A stretch of 5,164 bases of DNA from an uncultured Fimbriimonadales bacterium. GTDB taxonomy: Bacteria > Armatimonadota > Fimbriimonadia > Fimbriimonadales > GBS-DC. The notes below the pieces were generated by a model. That model searched no databases. It was not told where the DNA came from and worked only from the letters and a program-made list of their open reading frames with translations. Of the stretch, positions 1 to 5,164 are shown in pieces. Within the stretch, counting starts at the first letter, position 1. Each line of letters opens with the position of its first letter. The DNA lies in contig CALAMM010000120.1 in assembly GCA_937925775.1 (NCBI GenBank), positions 1 to 5,164 of the forward strand, given 5' to 3'. The translations under genes and the position numbers were made by a program.

Positions 1-1
1 G

Positions 2-691
2 GAACGGGCTTTGGAACTCTTCCCACGCGACGAGCGGTTCGCACTGGAACAGGCGCGCCTGCTTTATGAGGGGGGAGACCTCGCCGCCGCTGCGACTGCC
101 CTCCAGAACGCTTTGATGGGGCAGCCCGAGTCGCTGGCGCTGCGACTTGCGCTGTTTGACCTGCTATTGGAGGGGGGCGACCCCAGCGCCGCCGAGCGCG
201 TGCTACCTCCACCGACGGACAACGAAGCCGCAGAGATAGCGTATCGCCGCTATTTGCTGCGAGGCGCGAAACGGACACTGGAGAACCTGCCCTCCAATCA
301 GTTTGAGCTGACGGAAGAGCGCGCCGCGTTGTGGTTCCTCGTGGCGAGCGGGCTGACGACCGACCTTGCCAGCGAGCTGCTCGACTTGCGTCGGCTGACG
401 GCAAGCCCCACCCCAAACTGGGCGGAGCTGCGCTTACGGAGCGAGCGGGCTGTGCTGACCGCCTTGAGTATCGGACGCTGGGTGGAGCAGGTACAGCCGA
501 ACAACGCGACGCGCACGCTCACTGCCCATGTCCGCTTCGCCTGTCAAATGCTCGCCCAGTCCGCGCAACATATGGCACGATATGTGCTGTCGCGTCAATC
601 GGAGGAGGAGGAGCGCGCCAGCCTGCTGCGTATCGAGGCGATGCGCGAGCTGGAAGCGGCGAAAAACGCGCTTCCCAAACGCCTGCCGTGA
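2..691 (+). CDS. Tetratricopeptide-repeat protein, 5' truncated by window edge
   Basis: The frame is open to the left edge. The first codons read ERALELFPRD, which looks like the end of one TPR helix pair, so the true start lies upstream and the TTG at 11 is unlikely to be the start. About 229 residues are visible. Visible residues 13-69 show two TPR-like units, each with the pattern of a small residue, leucines and a GGD turn (EGGDLAAA, then EGGDPSAA) followed by AL or VL and proline. The rest (about 75-229) is predicted mostly helical and ends in an acidic then basic segment (QSEEEERAS to LPKRLP). I recognise no catalytic motif. TPRs usually serve as protein-binding scaffolds, so a partner role for the downstream PilZ and glycosyltransferase proteins is possible but inferred. 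Its stop overlaps the next start as GTGA (688-691), which indicates one operon with translational coupling. Confidence 0.85.
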   Translation, partial: ERALELFPRDERFALEQARLLYEGGDLAAAATALQNALMGQPESLALRLALFDLLLEGGDPSAAERVLPPPTDNEAAEIAYRRYLLRGAKRTLENLPSNQFELTEERAALWFLVASGLTTDLASELLDLRRLTASPTPNWAELRLRSERAVLTALSIGRWVEQVQPNNATRTLTAHVRFACQMLAQSAQHMARYVLSRQSEEEERASLLRIEAMRELEAAKNALPKRLP

Positions 692-1353
692 TAGATGGTG
701 TCTCGCTCGGAGTCGGTCTGGGGCTTGCCCTGTTAGGAGGGCTGCTGATTGCCCTCGCGGGGCGTCGCTGGGGGCTGTGCCCGCTTCAACACGGCCCTGC
801 GCTGGAGGCAGGGCAGCGCGTCGAGCTCACCACTGCAGGCAAGCGGTATACCACCTTCCTTCAGGGCGTCGACAGCGAGACGCTGCGGTTTGCACCCCCA
901 CTGGAGCGCGGCTTACCAGTCTCGTTTGAGGCAGGGACTTTCGCGCAACTCCGCCTGACCACGCCTGCAGGGGTTTTCGAGGCGACAATCCGATTCACAG
1001 GGCGTCAGACAACGCCTGCACCGAGCCTGTGCGCATGTGTCGTGGGACGATGGCAGCACACGGAGCGTCGCCGCCACGAGCGCATCCTGCTGCCCGATGA
1101 GGTGCATGTGCGGATTTGCTATGGGGGCGAGCAGTGGATCAGCTGGGCGCACGATGTGAGCGCGGGCGGGCTGCGTCTGATCGCCCCCGTACCTGCCCCT
1201 GTAAACACGCAGGTACGCTTGGAGCTACCTGCCGCCCTACGCGGGCTGACCGACTCCAACGAGGAACGGACGGCGCGGGTGGTCGCCTGCGACCGTGCCC
1301 CTACCCGACACGGCTACGCCTATCAACTCCGCCTCGCTTTCACCGATGAGTGA
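688..1353 (+). CDS. Membrane-anchored PilZ (YcgR-like) cyclic-di-GMP receptor protein
   Basis: This 221-residue protein uses the GTG at 688, chosen because it overlaps the upstream stop by four bases and sits just before a hydrophobic segment. The frame is open further upstream, but only as a shadow of the TPR gene. Residues 5-25 (VSLGVGLGLALLGGLLIALAG) form one membrane helix. Residues about 38-120 resemble the N-terminal beta-barrel of YcgR-like proteins (GQRVEL, a P-x-x-x-G turn, then FEAGTFAQLRL). The PilZ domain covers about 126-218. It carries both c-di-GMP signature elements: RxxxR as R128 to R132 in ERRRHER, and DxSxxG as D156, S158 and G161 in DVSAGG. PilZ proteins bind c-di-GMP and control motility or exopolysaccharide output. 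Binding is therefore well supported by sequence, while the target is unknown. The next gene, a glycosyltransferase, starts inside this one, so control of glycan synthesis is a reasonable inference. No strong Shine-Dalgarno sequence precedes the GTG, which fits coupled re-initiation. Confidence 0.87.
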   Translation: MIDGVSLGVGLGLALLGGLLIALAGRRWGLCPLQHGPALEAGQRVELTTAGKRYTTFLQGVDSETLRFAPPLERGLPVSFEAGTFAQLRLTTPAGVFEATIRFTGRQTTPAPSLCACVVGRWQHTERRRHERILLPDEVHVRICYGGEQWISWAHDVSAGGLRLIAPVPAPVNTQVRLELPAALRGLTDSNEERTARVVACDRAPTRHGYAYQLRLAFTDE

Positions 1354-2278
1354 ACCCCCCAAGGTCTCGGTTATCGTCGTCAGCTACAACACGCGCGCCC
1401 TGCTCCGCGAGTGCCTGGAATCGCTTGTAGGCGAGGAGGCAGAGATTATCGTTGTAGATAACGCCTCTACCGACGGCAGCGCGCCGATGGTTGCAGGGTG
1501 TTTCCCGCAGGTCAGACTGATTGCCAACCCCGACAATCGCGGGTTCGGCGCGGCGTGTAATCAAGGGCTGCAGGTCGCTCAAGGACGCTATGCGCTGATT
1601 CTGAACGCGGATATACGAGCCGAGCCAGGCGCGGTGCAACGGCTCGTGGCGTTTATGGATGCCCATCCTGAGGCGGCTGCGTGCGGGGGGCAGCTGCGCT
1701 ATCCCGACGGGCGGATCCAGCCGTCCTGCGCTCGCGAACTCACCCTCTGGTGGGTGTTCTGCGAGCAGAGCCTGCTGGCGAAACTATTCCCACGAACGCG
1801 CCTGTTCGGGGGCTACTGGCGCACCTACTGGGATTTCCAAAGCACTATCGAGACAGAGCAAGTGATGGGCGCGTGCCTAATGCTCCGCCGCGGCGCAGAC
1901 CACCCAACCCAGACAACGGAGTTCCCCCTCTTCGACGAGTCCTACTTCCTCTACTGTGAGGATACCGACCTGTGCTATCGCATTCGCCGCGCGGGAGGCA
2001 AGATTTACTATGTGCATGACGCTGTATTTATCCATCACTTGGGGGCGAGCGGCGAACCCCAACGCGCGGAGATGGTGATTTACTATAATCGCGGCAAGGA
2101 GCGCTATTTTCGGAAGTTTCACGGTGTAGTGCAGGCGTGGGTCTGCCGAGTGCTGAACAAACTGGGCGCGCTCCTCCGAGTGCTGATAGGCGCGGGTGGG
2201 ATCGTTTTATCGCTGGGGCGCAGCGAGCGGGCAAAGCGATACGCGCGGACTTTCTGGACGGTGCTGGTGCGCTCGTAG
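1346..2278 (+). CDS. Family 2 glycosyltransferase, rhamnosyltransferase-like (WcaE/WbbL type)
   Basis: This 310-residue protein has the GT-A fold of family GT2. The nucleotide-binding strand is VSVIVVSYNT (7-16), followed by VVDNASTDGS (36-45) and NPDNRGFGAACNQG (61-74). The metal-binding DxD position reads LNADI, with Asp89 as the last acidic residue; this Asn-x-Asp form is common in the rhamnosyltransferase-like subgroup. An acceptor-side motif VMGACLMLRR (173-182) precedes FDESYFLYCEDTDLCYR (196-212), whose Glu205-Asp206 pair is the expected catalytic base region. The C-terminal part (about 262-290) is hydrophobic with basic flanks and may contact the membrane. Such enzymes move a sugar from a nucleotide donor onto a lipid-linked or polysaccharide acceptor on the cytoplasmic side; the sugar cannot be read from sequence. 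The ATG at 1346 lies inside the end of the PilZ gene (8-base overlap ATGAGTGA). The N-terminus is family-typical from that Met, so an earlier GTG at 1295 is not needed. The stop directly abuts the stop of aroE on the other strand. Confidence 0.94.
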   Translation: MSEPPKVSVIVVSYNTRALLRECLESLVGEEAEIIVVDNASTDGSAPMVAGCFPQVRLIANPDNRGFGAACNQGLQVAQGRYALILNADIRAEPGAVQRLVAFMDAHPEAAACGGQLRYPDGRIQPSCARELTLWWVFCEQSLLAKLFPRTRLFGGYWRTYWDFQSTIETEQVMGACLMLRRGADHPTQTTEFPLFDESYFLYCEDTDLCYRIRRAGGKIYYVHDAVFIHHLGASGEPQRAEMVIYYNRGKERYFRKFHGVVQAWVCRVLNKLGALLRVLIGAGGIVLSLGRSERAKRYARTFWTVLVRS

Positions 2279-3115
2279 CTACTTCAGTTGCGCCTCGGCT
2301 GCGGCGCGCATCGCCTCCAGCGGTGCAGGTTGCCCAGTCCAGCGCTCGAACGCCAGTGCGCCCTGATGGACCAGCATGCCCAGTCCATCGATGGTTTTCA
2401 ACCCACGCATGGAGGCCTCGCGGAGCATGCGGGTCTGCAGCGGGCGATACACGAGATCGCACACCCATACCGTTTCGGGCACGGCGTCCCAATCGATGGG
2501 GGGCGCGGTTTCGGCGTTCGGGGTCATGCCCAGCGTGGTGCAGTTGACAATCCCGTCCACGGAGGGCAGCACAGCACGCAGGGGGTCGCGGTGCATTGCC
2601 AGCGTGTGCGCTCCGAACGCTTGCGCCAGCGCGTCGGCGCGTGCGGGCGTGCGGTTCGCAAGTATCAGCGTGCAACCCGTGTGAGCGAGCGCGTAGGCGA
2701 CGGCTCGCGCAGCGCCGCCCGCGCCCAGAATCAGCACAGTCTGCCCTGCAGGCTCCACGCCCGACTCGCGCAACGCGCGTAAAAAGCCCTCGGCGTCGGT
2801 GTTGTCGCCTAAAAGTTGCCCCTTTTCCCAGAACAGGGTGTTCACTGCGCCAATCTGTTGCGCTGGGGCGGTCAGGCTGTCCAGCAGCGGGATCACGGCT
2901 TCCTTGTGAGGAACCGTCAGGTTCAGCCCGCGAATTCCCAGCCCACGCATGCCGTCAACCGCCCTCGGAAGCGACTCTGGCGGCGTTTCGAACGCAAGGT
3001 AAACCCAGTTCAGCCCGAGCGCCCGAAACGCGGCATTATGCATCGCAGGCGAGAGCGAATGGCGCACTGGATAGCCCACGACGCCCGCAAGCTGCGTAAA
3101 CGCATCCAGCGACAT
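2279..3115 (-). CDS. aroE: Shikimate dehydrogenase (NADP+)
   Basis: AroE reduces 3-dehydroshikimate to shikimate with NADPH in aromatic amino acid biosynthesis, in the cytoplasm. The 278-residue length is normal for the family. The shikimate site is complete: SLSP with Ser20 and Ser22, NLTVPHK with catalytic Lys71 (65-71), Asn92 in AVNT, and DNTD with catalytic Asp107. The cofactor domain shows the glycine-rich GAGGAARA (131-138) and ANRTPAR (153-159), the Asn-Arg-Thr plus Arg159 pattern that favours NADP over NAD. NCTTLGM (191-197) and the C-terminal IDGLGMLVHQGALAFERWTG segment (242-261) are also typical. The ATG at 3115 gives the expected N-terminus just before the GYPVRHSLSP strand. It is the last gene of the minus-strand cluster, 24 bp after the pseudopilin stop and in the same reading frame. 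Its product has no obvious link to the surface functions of its neighbours, so it is probably a co-transcribed housekeeping gene. No residue appears missing. Confidence 0.97.
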   Translation of the reverse strand: MSLDAFTQLAGVVGYPVRHSLSPAMHNAAFRALGLNWVYLAFETPPESLPRAVDGMRGLGIRGLNLTVPHKEAVIPLLDSLTAPAQQIGAVNTLFWEKGQLLGDNTDAEGFLRALRESGVEPAGQTVLILGAGGAARAVAYALAHTGCTLILANRTPARADALAQAFGAHTLAMHRDPLRAVLPSVDGIVNCTTLGMTPNAETAPPIDWDAVPETVWVCDLVYRPLQTRMLREASMRGLKTIDGLGMLVHQGALAFERWTGQPAPLEAMRAAAEAQLK

Positions 3116-3130
3116 CGTCAGGAAGTGTAC

Positions 3131-3136
3131 CCACCT
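3131..3136 (-). promoter_or_regulatory. Possible distant Shine-Dalgarno sequence for aroE
   Basis: AGGTGG, read on the minus strand in the short gap between the pseudopilin stop and the aroE ATG, is the only purine-rich anti-16S match there. It sits 15 nt from the ATG, longer than the usual 5 to 10. No alternative ATG, GTG or TTG occurs in frame between the upstream stop and the ATG at 3115, so the start call does not change. aroE translation may instead depend on ribosomes finishing the upstream gene. Confidence 0.3.
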
Positions 3137-3139
3137 GTT

Positions 3140-3928
3140 TTATTCTCTTGGCTTGCGCGGTTCAGGCAGTGTCCAGGGCGGCTCCAACCTGCCCTGTGCG
3201 TCGCGCTGCAGGAGGAGAATGCTCGGTGCGCGCGTGCTGACATGCCCATCTGCGTGCAACACATTCACGCCCTTGCCGTGAAAGCTGCGTAGGTTATCGG
3301 GTTCCCAACCGTTTTGCTCGCGGCGTCGCCATACCGCAAGGCGTGCCACATACTTCGAGTCGGGAGTGGGTTTGAACAGGGCATCGTCGAAGGTCAGCGC
3401 GAAGCCGTCGTTGCCCCCCACAAGTGGGTTCGGGTCCAGCGAGCCAAGCTGTCCCCCAGCAAGGCTGTCGGCTATCAGCACGCTCAGCCCTGGATTAGGC
3501 AAATCCTCCAGTCGCACGGCAGACAGCGGCGCGTAGAAACCGTAAGAGAGGCGCAAGGTCGTGCTACTGTCGCGCGGATGGGTGATTACTGTGCTGCCGC
3601 CCGTGGGGTCGGCAGGGCACTTGAGGGCGCGCTGCAAGTCGCGCTTCATATAACTGCTAATGCACACCACCCAAGTGAGCGGTCGCCCTGCCGAGTCGGT
3701 TTGGGGCGAGCCGTCGGAATTCGCATAGTACGCCAGAGGCAGCGTGTTGCTGTAGTCAATCTGGTACAGATTAATTGCCGTCGCGATGTCTTTGAGGTTC
3801 GACAGGCAATCGGCAGTGCGCTTGATGTCTACCAGTTGGCGATAGAGCGGAATGAGCACGATAACCACCGCTGCGACGGCGACTCCGATTGCCAGTTTCT
3901 CCAGTTGGGTTAGTCCGAAGCGGTTCAT
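3140..3928 (-). CDS. Type IV pilin-like pseudopilin with C-terminal H-x9-DG motif
   Basis: This 262-residue protein begins with a very short class III leader, MNRFG, and then LTQLE. Gly5 is therefore at -1 of the prepilin peptidase site and Glu10 is the conserved Glu at +5. A hydrophobic helix follows (about 12-29, LAIGVAVAAVVIVLIPLY), as in pilins and type II secretion pseudopilins. Lys11 at +6 is unusual. After the helix comes CLSNLKDIATAINLYQIDY (41-59), the standard helix of the H-x9-DG pseudopilin group, then KCPADPTGG (103-111), and near the end His217 followed by nine residues and Asp227-Gly228 (HADGHV). This group, abundant in Planctomycetes and Armatimonadota, has mostly unknown roles; many members are presumed surface-fibre or secretion components. 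The ATG overlaps the LCP stop as ATGA (3925-3928), indicating coupled translation. No prepilin peptidase, assembly ATPase or other pilus gene is visible here. The basic tail (PEPRKPRE) is probably exposed. Family assignment is firm; function is not. Confidence 0.92.
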   Translation of the reverse strand: MNRFGLTQLEKLAIGVAVAAVVIVLIPLYRQLVDIKRTADCLSNLKDIATAINLYQIDYSNTLPLAYYANSDGSPQTDSAGRPLTWVVCISSYMKRDLQRALKCPADPTGGSTVITHPRDSSTTLRLSYGFYAPLSAVRLEDLPNPGLSVLIADSLAGGQLGSLDPNPLVGGNDGFALTFDDALFKPTPDSKYVARLAVWRRREQNGWEPDNLRSFHGKGVNVLHADGHVSTRAPSILLLQRDAQGRLEPPWTLPEPRKPRE

Positions 3929-4893
3929 TGGTCCCAGAAGCCGAGTTCGCGGATGAGCCGTGTCGCTTCCTCACGCTTGACGATTAGGCTGGTACCGCTA
4001 CCGTCGCGCACGGGCAGGGTCTCCATGCGGATTTGTTCGTCGTTGAGTTGGCGGGCGAACAGCGCGAGGGCGAGCAGCTGCTCGAAGTCCATCGTGGTGC
4101 GCGTGTGGCGCAGTCCTGCCGCTAACACCTGCGGGGCGCGCATCCACACGCTGGGGTCTTTCAGCCGTTCCTTGACGGCACGCATAAACTTCTGCTGCCG
4201 CTCGATGCGGTGGAAGTCGCTGTCGGTGTGGCGGAACCGCACATAGCCCAACGCCTGCTTGCCGTTGAGGTGTTGCACGCCCGGTTCCAAGTCCACATGC
4301 AGGTCGCCCCAGTTGTCGTGGTAGCGCATGCGCTTTTCTACTTCGATGGTCACGCCGCCCAGCGCATCGACGGCCTCTTCGAAGGCTTTGTAGCTGACCA
4401 CCACCAGTTCGTCAATCTGCAGGTTGCCCAGCAGGGTGCTGACGGTCTCCACCAGCAGTTTCGGTCCGCCGAGGGCGTGGGCGGAGTTGATTTTGCCCCA
4501 GCCGTGTCGCGGGATGCGCACCAGCGTATCGCGCGGGATGGAGAGCGCGTGGATGCGCTGGTTCACAAAGTCGACCTGCGCCACGATTATCGTGTCGGTG
4601 CGCGCCATCGTGTTCACCACGCGCTTGCGGTGGTCGCGGTTCTCGTCCGCGCCCACAATCAGGAGCGTGACCTTGCGCTTGCCAGGGAAAGCATTTTCGG
4701 GCTTCGTTTCGCCTTTGATGTAGGCAATCACGGCGCGGCTGACTGTGCCCTCGCTGGCAAAGTGCAGATAGCCCAGCACACTACCCAGCAGCAGCCCGCT
4801 TAGCCAGAATACGATCCAAAATACCGCCCAAAAGACGCGCCGAGCGCGCGACTTGCGCGGCGGTGCGCCTTGCTGATATACCGAGCGCGCCAT
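3925..4893 (-). CDS. LytR-CpsA-Psr (LCP) family protein, putative cell-wall glycopolymer ligase
   Basis: This 322-residue protein has a short basic cytoplasmic tail (about 1-19), one membrane helix (about 20-42, rich in Trp and Phe) and an extracytoplasmic LCP domain (about 73-260). LCP landmarks are in order: TLLIVGADEN (76-85), ARTDTIIV with Arg98 and Asp100, SIPRDT with Arg121 and Asp122, KINSAHALGG (134-143), VDALGGV (175-181), LNGKQALGYVRFRH (209-222) with Arg219 and Arg221, and DFHRIERQQKF (226-236). These Arg and Asp residues bind the pyrophosphate of a polyprenyl-linked substrate. Characterised LCP enzymes transfer glycopolymers from undecaprenyl pyrophosphate to peptidoglycan or, in some bacteria, to proteins. 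The accessory LytR_C domain is absent, and only about 60 residues follow the core. The catalytic set looks intact, so activity is likely; the glycopolymer is unknown. It is the first gene of a minus-strand cluster with the pseudopilin and aroE. No clear Shine-Dalgarno sequence precedes the ATG. Confidence 0.95.
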   Translation of the reverse strand: MARSVYQQGAPPRKSRARRVFWAVFWIVFWLSGLLLGSVLGYLHFASEGTVSRAVIAYIKGETKPENAFPGKRKVTLLIVGADENRDHRKRVVNTMARTDTIIVAQVDFVNQRIHALSIPRDTLVRIPRHGWGKINSAHALGGPKLLVETVSTLLGNLQIDELVVVSYKAFEEAVDALGGVTIEVEKRMRYHDNWGDLHVDLEPGVQHLNGKQALGYVRFRHTDSDFHRIERQQKFMRAVKERLKDPSVWMRAPQVLAAGLRHTRTTMDFEQLLALALFARQLNDEQIRMETLPVRDGSGTSLIVKREEATRLIRELGFWDQ

Positions 4894-4896
4894 TTG

Positions 4897-4927
4897 ATTG
4901 TAGTGTACCCGTTATGAGAGTGTGCAA
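4897..4927 (-). promoter_or_regulatory. Weak sigma70-type promoter candidate for the LCP-pseudopilin-aroE cluster
   Basis: Reading the minus strand, TTGCAC (4927-4922) could serve as -35. Either TACAAT (4902-4897, spacer 19) or TACACT (4907-4902, spacer 14) could serve as -10. Neither spacing is ideal. Both -10 candidates lie within 3 to 8 nt of the LCP ATG, so the transcript would have almost no 5' leader, in line with the lack of a Shine-Dalgarno sequence. Placement is inferred from motif resemblance only. Confidence 0.28.
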
Positions 4928-4934
4928 GAGGCTA

Positions 4935-4969
4935 TCTCGGAAATGCCGAGAGCGTGCTGGGCATTTCCG
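4935..4969. repeat. Two overlapping inverted repeats, mutually exclusive hairpins
   Basis: A perfect 10 bp inverted repeat, CGGAAATGCC (4938-4947) and GGCATTTCCG (4960-4969), has a 12 nt loop. A second perfect repeat, TCTCGG (4935-4940) and CCGAGA (4946-4951), with loop AAATG, shares the left arm. Only one of the two can form at a time. It lies 42 to 76 bp upstream of the LCP ATG. No T-run follows on either strand, so it is not an ordinary intrinsic terminator. It could be a protein-binding palindrome or a dispersed repeat. Confidence 0.6.
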
Positions 4970-4972
4970 CGT

Positions 4973-5020
4973 GGGGTGTTGGGGCTTTGGGGGTATACGG
5001 GCGTTGTGGGGTGGGGTGGG
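4973..5020 (+). other. G-rich tract with G-quadruplex potential
   Basis: Seven G-runs of three to five bases occur in 48 nt: 4973-4976, 4981-4984, 4989-4993, 4999-5001, 5008-5011, 5013-5016 and 5018-5020. The loops are 1 to 6 nt, so the tract meets the usual rule of four runs of at least three G with loops of 1 to 7 in several ways. The G-rich strand is the plus strand, the template strand for any minus-strand transcript crossing it. It lies about 80 to 130 bp upstream of the LCP start. Folding is inferred, not shown. Confidence 0.6.
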
Positions 5021-5029
5021 CGTAAGGCT

Positions 5030-5067
5030 AAAAAAATCTGTGTCGTCAGCGAGACGCAGACGCTACG
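5030..5067 (-). terminator. Imperfect rho-independent terminator candidate, minus strand
   Basis: On the minus strand, CGTAGCG (5067-5061) can pair with CGCTGACG (5051-5044) as 7 bp with one bulged G and a 9 nt loop. Seven T residues (5036-5030) follow after a 7 nt gap. The gap is longer than in strong terminators. If real, it would end a transcript entering from beyond the right edge and separate it from the LCP cluster. Confidence 0.25.
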
Positions 5068-5081
5068 CAGCACGCCCAACT

Positions 5082-5164
5082 CGTAGCGTCGGCGTCCCCA
5101 CCGACGAACCACACCCAACCCGTAGCGTCGGCGTCCCCGCCGACGAAACCACACCCCTGCGTAG
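5082..5164. repeat. 39 bp tandem repeat with internal GC-rich hairpin, cut by right edge
   Basis: Two adjacent 39 bp units, 5082-5120 and 5121-5159, are followed by CGTAG (5160-5164), the first five bases of a third unit. Both start with CGTAGCGTCGGCGTCCCC. They differ by one A/G substitution, one inserted A and the last few bases. Each contains CGTCGGCG, loop TCCC, then CGCCGACG: a perfect 8 bp stem in the second unit and one C-A mismatch in the first. The preceding 39 bp (5043-5081) match only in their right half (ending ACGCAGCACGCCCAAC) and may be a decayed unit. I see no gene in 4894-5164; the open frame across the repeats is low-complexity Arg/Gly. Confidence 0.8.

Noticed and set aside
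331..687. Upstream extension of the PilZ reading frame, giving a 340-residue protein
   Set aside because: It overlaps the TPR gene in another frame, its sequence is Arg/Ala-rich without domain character, and the GTG at 688 gives a normal membrane-anchored PilZ protein with a typical four-base overlap.
2028..2675. 215-residue minus-strand open frame across the GT2-aroE junction
   Set aside because: It is a high-GC shadow rich in Arg, Ala, Pro and His, with no recognisable motif, overlapping two well-supported genes.
3314..3913. 199-residue plus-strand open frame opposite the pseudopilin
   Set aside because: It is an antisense shadow of a gene with clear pseudopilin motifs and has no domain of its own.
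4210..4803. 197-residue plus-strand open frame opposite the LCP gene
   Set aside because: It is an antisense shadow; the LCP motifs on the minus strand are complete.
4938..4969. Intrinsic terminator at the 10 bp inverted repeat
   Set aside because: No T-run follows the stem on either strand.
4912..5154. 80-residue minus-strand open frame across the right repeats
   Set aside because: Its repeated Arg/Gly/Tyr/Val sequence comes from translating the 39 bp repeat and the G-rich tract, and it shows no protein-like composition.
5082..5164. Possible CRISPR array
   Set aside because: The units are contiguous 39 bp tandem copies with no distinct unique spacers, and no cas gene is present.

Overview
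This 5.2 kb window is compact, GC-rich bacterial chromosome with six protein genes in two facing, translationally coupled clusters and about 270 bp of noncoding, repeat-rich DNA at the right edge. I see no tRNA, rRNA, CRISPR array, insertion sequence or phage gene. The organism is most likely an Armatimonadota-type (Fimbriimonadales-like) or related didermal bacterium. This is inferred from the pseudopilin with a C-terminal H-x9-DG motif (a family common in Planctomycetes and Armatimonadota), the LCP protein and the short GC-rich hairpin repeats between genes; no marker gene here proves it.

Left cluster, plus strand (2-2278). A tetratricopeptide-repeat protein cut by the left edge overlaps, by GTGA, a membrane-anchored PilZ protein with an intact cyclic-di-GMP signature. 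That gene overlaps a family 2 glycosyltransferase of the rhamnosyltransferase-like type by 8 bases. The promoter lies outside the window. A simple reading is a c-di-GMP-responsive module that makes or modifies a surface glycan.

Right cluster, minus strand (4893 down to 2279). A LytR-CpsA-Psr (LCP) protein, which in known cases attaches glycopolymers to the cell wall, overlaps a type IV-pilin-like pseudopilin by ATGA. After a 24 bp gap comes shikimate dehydrogenase (aroE). The two clusters meet tail to tail with no base between them: the two TAG stop codons form one perfect palindrome.

Right noncoding region (4894-5164). Reading away from the LCP start codon there is a weak promoter candidate, two overlapping and mutually exclusive inverted repeats, a run of seven G-tracts with G-quadruplex potential, an imperfect terminator-like structure on the minus strand, and a 39 bp tandem repeat whose units each contain a GC-rich hairpin and which runs off the edge.

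No clearly new system is visible. The most unusual points are the pseudopilin coupled to an LCP gene, the PilZ-glycosyltransferase coupling, and the stacked DNA structures upstream of the LCP gene.
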